Shown one piece after another: positions 31,982 to 33,170 of a stretch of 33,170 bases of DNA. The position numbers and the translations under genes were made by a program. Within the stretch, counting starts at the first letter, position 1. The number at the start of each line of letters is the position of its first letter. This DNA is from Bacteroidales bacterium. Its GTDB lineage: Bacteria > Bacteroidota > Bacteroidia > Bacteroidales > UBA932. The stretch spans positions 1-33,170 of the forward strand of contig JAFSVL010000030.1 in assembly GCA_017445015.1 (NCBI GenBank). Direction: 5' to 3'. The notes under the pieces were generated by a model that made no database searches, was not told the origin of the DNA, and worked only from the letters and a program-made list of their open reading frames with translations.

Positions 31982-33009
31982 TTTTTCAAGGATTCAAGAT
32001 ATTCAGCATGAAGATGATAGTACTTCTTCATAAACAGCACATACGCGCCCGTCAACACCAGCGTCATAGCCACCAGATAAATCCAGTGCGCCGCCACTGA
32101 CGCAGGGCAAAGATAGATGAATCCCAGCGAAATCGCCAGCTGCAGCCCCATATAGATGAGGCTCACGCTCACGTGGCTCATTCCCAATTCATTGGCCATC
32201 AACTGATAAGCATGCTTCCGGTGCGCCTCGCCCAGATTCTCGTGCAGCATAATCCGGTGCAGGATAGTCAGCACCCCGTCAACGCCATAAACTAAAAGGA
32301 AAATCAGCCAGGTAACGTCCCGCGTCTTCATCATCACGCAGCCGACCAGGAACAGCACAATGAACGCTATCCCGACGCTCCCCACATCCCCCGCAAAACA
32401 TTTTGCCTTGTTCTTCGGCCGGAAATTGAAGAAACCGAACACCAGCACCGACAGGATTACCACCACAATCAGGCTCCCGTCCACGAACTTCCCGGTCATA
32501 TCCGACCTCCGGTTCAATAGCAATAACGGCACCAGCACCGCCAGCGAATACCCTGCCGTGATACCGTTGATGCCGTCCATAAAATTATATATGTTCGTCG
32601 CGCCGACGCAAACGATCAGCGCCGCAACAGCCATCAAGGCCCATACCCACCAGGCGAACTCACCGCCCGCAAATCCCAGGCTCTGGACAATCTGCCAGAA
32701 CAGCAGTCCCATCGCCACGAACTGCACGACCAGGCGCACGCTGTCCGGCAGCGAATGGATATCGTCCACGAAGCTGATTCCCGCCGCCAGCGTCACCGCC
32801 GCCAGCATCCACGGATACTGGAACCCGAAGAACGCGCTCCACACCCACAGCCCGACGGCAAAAATCACCCCTCCCCCGCGGATCACCACCTTCGTATGCG
32901 AACTCCGACCGTTGGGTTTATCGATGATGTTGCTCTTATCCGCGACGCGGAAGTAAAGCAGTTCTGCGATGACCAGAATAGCAGCAATGATGATATATGT
33001 CAACCACAT
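31978..33009 (-). CDS. WecA/MraY-like polyprenyl-phosphate sugar-1-phosphate transferase
   Basis: 343 residues from the ATG at 33009; a TTG at 33021 in frame is less likely. About ten transmembrane segments. The family motifs are SFVDDIHSLPDSVR, NIYNFMDGINGITAGY, KCFAGDVGSVGIAF and the HRKHAYQ loop, with the Asp residues that bind Mg. Such enzymes transfer a sugar-1-phosphate from a UDP-sugar to undecaprenyl phosphate and start O-antigen, capsule or exopolysaccharide units; the sugar cannot be read from the sequence. First gene of the module and probably the edge of a larger polysaccharide locus to the right. Confidence 0.92.
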   Translation of the reverse strand: MWLTYIIIAAILVIAELLYFRVADKSNIIDKPNGRSSHTKVVIRGGGVIFAVGLWVWSAFFGFQYPWMLAAVTLAAGISFVDDIHSLPDSVRLVVQFVAMGLLFWQIVQSLGFAGGEFAWWVWALMAVAALIVCVGATNIYNFMDGINGITAGYSLAVLVPLLLLNRRSDMTGKFVDGSLIVVVILSVLVFGFFNFRPKNKAKCFAGDVGSVGIAFIVLFLVGCVMMKTRDVTWLIFLLVYGVDGVLTILHRIMLHENLGEAHRKHAYQLMANELGMSHVSVSLIYMGLQLAISLGFIYLCPASVAAHWIYLVAMTLVLTGAYVLFMKKYYHLHAEYLESLKK

Positions 33010-33170
33010 ACACTGTTTCAAGATTTAAATAGTCAAGCCTGCTAAACCCCTTCTACGCGACCGTCGCGAGAGTCGGGCATAGGCAGGCACATTGTTTTTC
33101 GTTTTCAAATAACACATTCTCGAGGCGTCCGGCCAGCGCCAGAAGCCAGGAGACAAAAGAAGACAAGGCA
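33010..33170. other. Non-coding end of window
   Basis: Upstream region of the WecA-like gene. A small hairpin cgcga-ccg-tcgcg lies at 33056-33068, and just before it ctaaaccccttct resembles part of the 82-bp units after fabF (ctaaaacccttct), a short similarity only. On the - strand GTTATTTG at 33110-33103 resembles the weak octamer before the lyase gene. No gene seen. Confidence 0.5.

Overview
The window looks like a chromosomal segment of a high-GC Bacteroidales bacterium, possibly an uncultured gut or rumen lineage; I cannot name a genus. The evidence is the Bacteroidetes-type promoter motif TANNTTTG in front of several start codons, a DUF4293 gene, a membrane LytTR protein, a Bacteroidetes-type short basic-cysteine membrane peptide, a GT4/GH57/debranching/branching/phosphorylase glycogen cluster, and little sign of Shine-Dalgarno sites. 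I recognise 26 protein genes; there is no tRNA, rRNA, IS element or cas gene.

Layout. 1-248: non-coding, carrying one copy of a dispersed structured repeat. 249-2174 (+): lone secreted heparinase II/III-like polysaccharide lyase. 2192-6098 (-): gyrA followed by a TPR protein, with a heptanucleotide repeat against the TPR start codon. 6166-8496 (+): clpC, divergent from gyrA and overlapping tail to tail with an esterase gene. 8456-11588 (-): operon LytTR regulator, DUF4293, nucleoside phosphorylase, esterase. 11639-12886 (+): fabF, divergent from the LytTR gene. 12882-13610: 0.7 kb of repeats and hairpins without a credible gene. 13611-14699 (-): prfA. 14814-14891: a perfect 24-bp inverted repeat with two small hairpins in its loop. 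14891-30498 (-): a chain of 13 co-directional genes, engB, prs, small membrane protein, der, xseA, xseB, glgB, debranching enzyme, GT4 glycogen synthase, GH57, glgP, ribF and an acetyltransferase-like gene, many joined by ATGA overlaps. 30544-33009 (-): three-gene surface polysaccharide module, WecA-like initiating transferase, WbuC cupin, UDP-glucuronate 4-epimerase.

How it works together. The central chain encodes a complete cycle of glycogen handling (elongation, branching, debranching, GH57 transfer or hydrolysis, phosphorolysis) embedded between housekeeping genes for ribosome assembly GTPases, PRPP synthesis, exonuclease VII and flavin cofactor synthesis. No glgC is present, so the sugar-nucleotide donor must come from elsewhere.

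The most unusual material is non-coding. Two ~75-bp copies of one element (25-99 and 13199-13273) match at about 59 of 75 positions, and three base pairs of their closing stem differ by double compensatory changes, which points to selection for RNA structure. A separate 82-bp tandem duplication after fabF also shows a compensated base pair in a hairpin. The 24-bp palindrome at 14814-14891 and a 13-bp inverted repeat just upstream of der are further unexplained structures.
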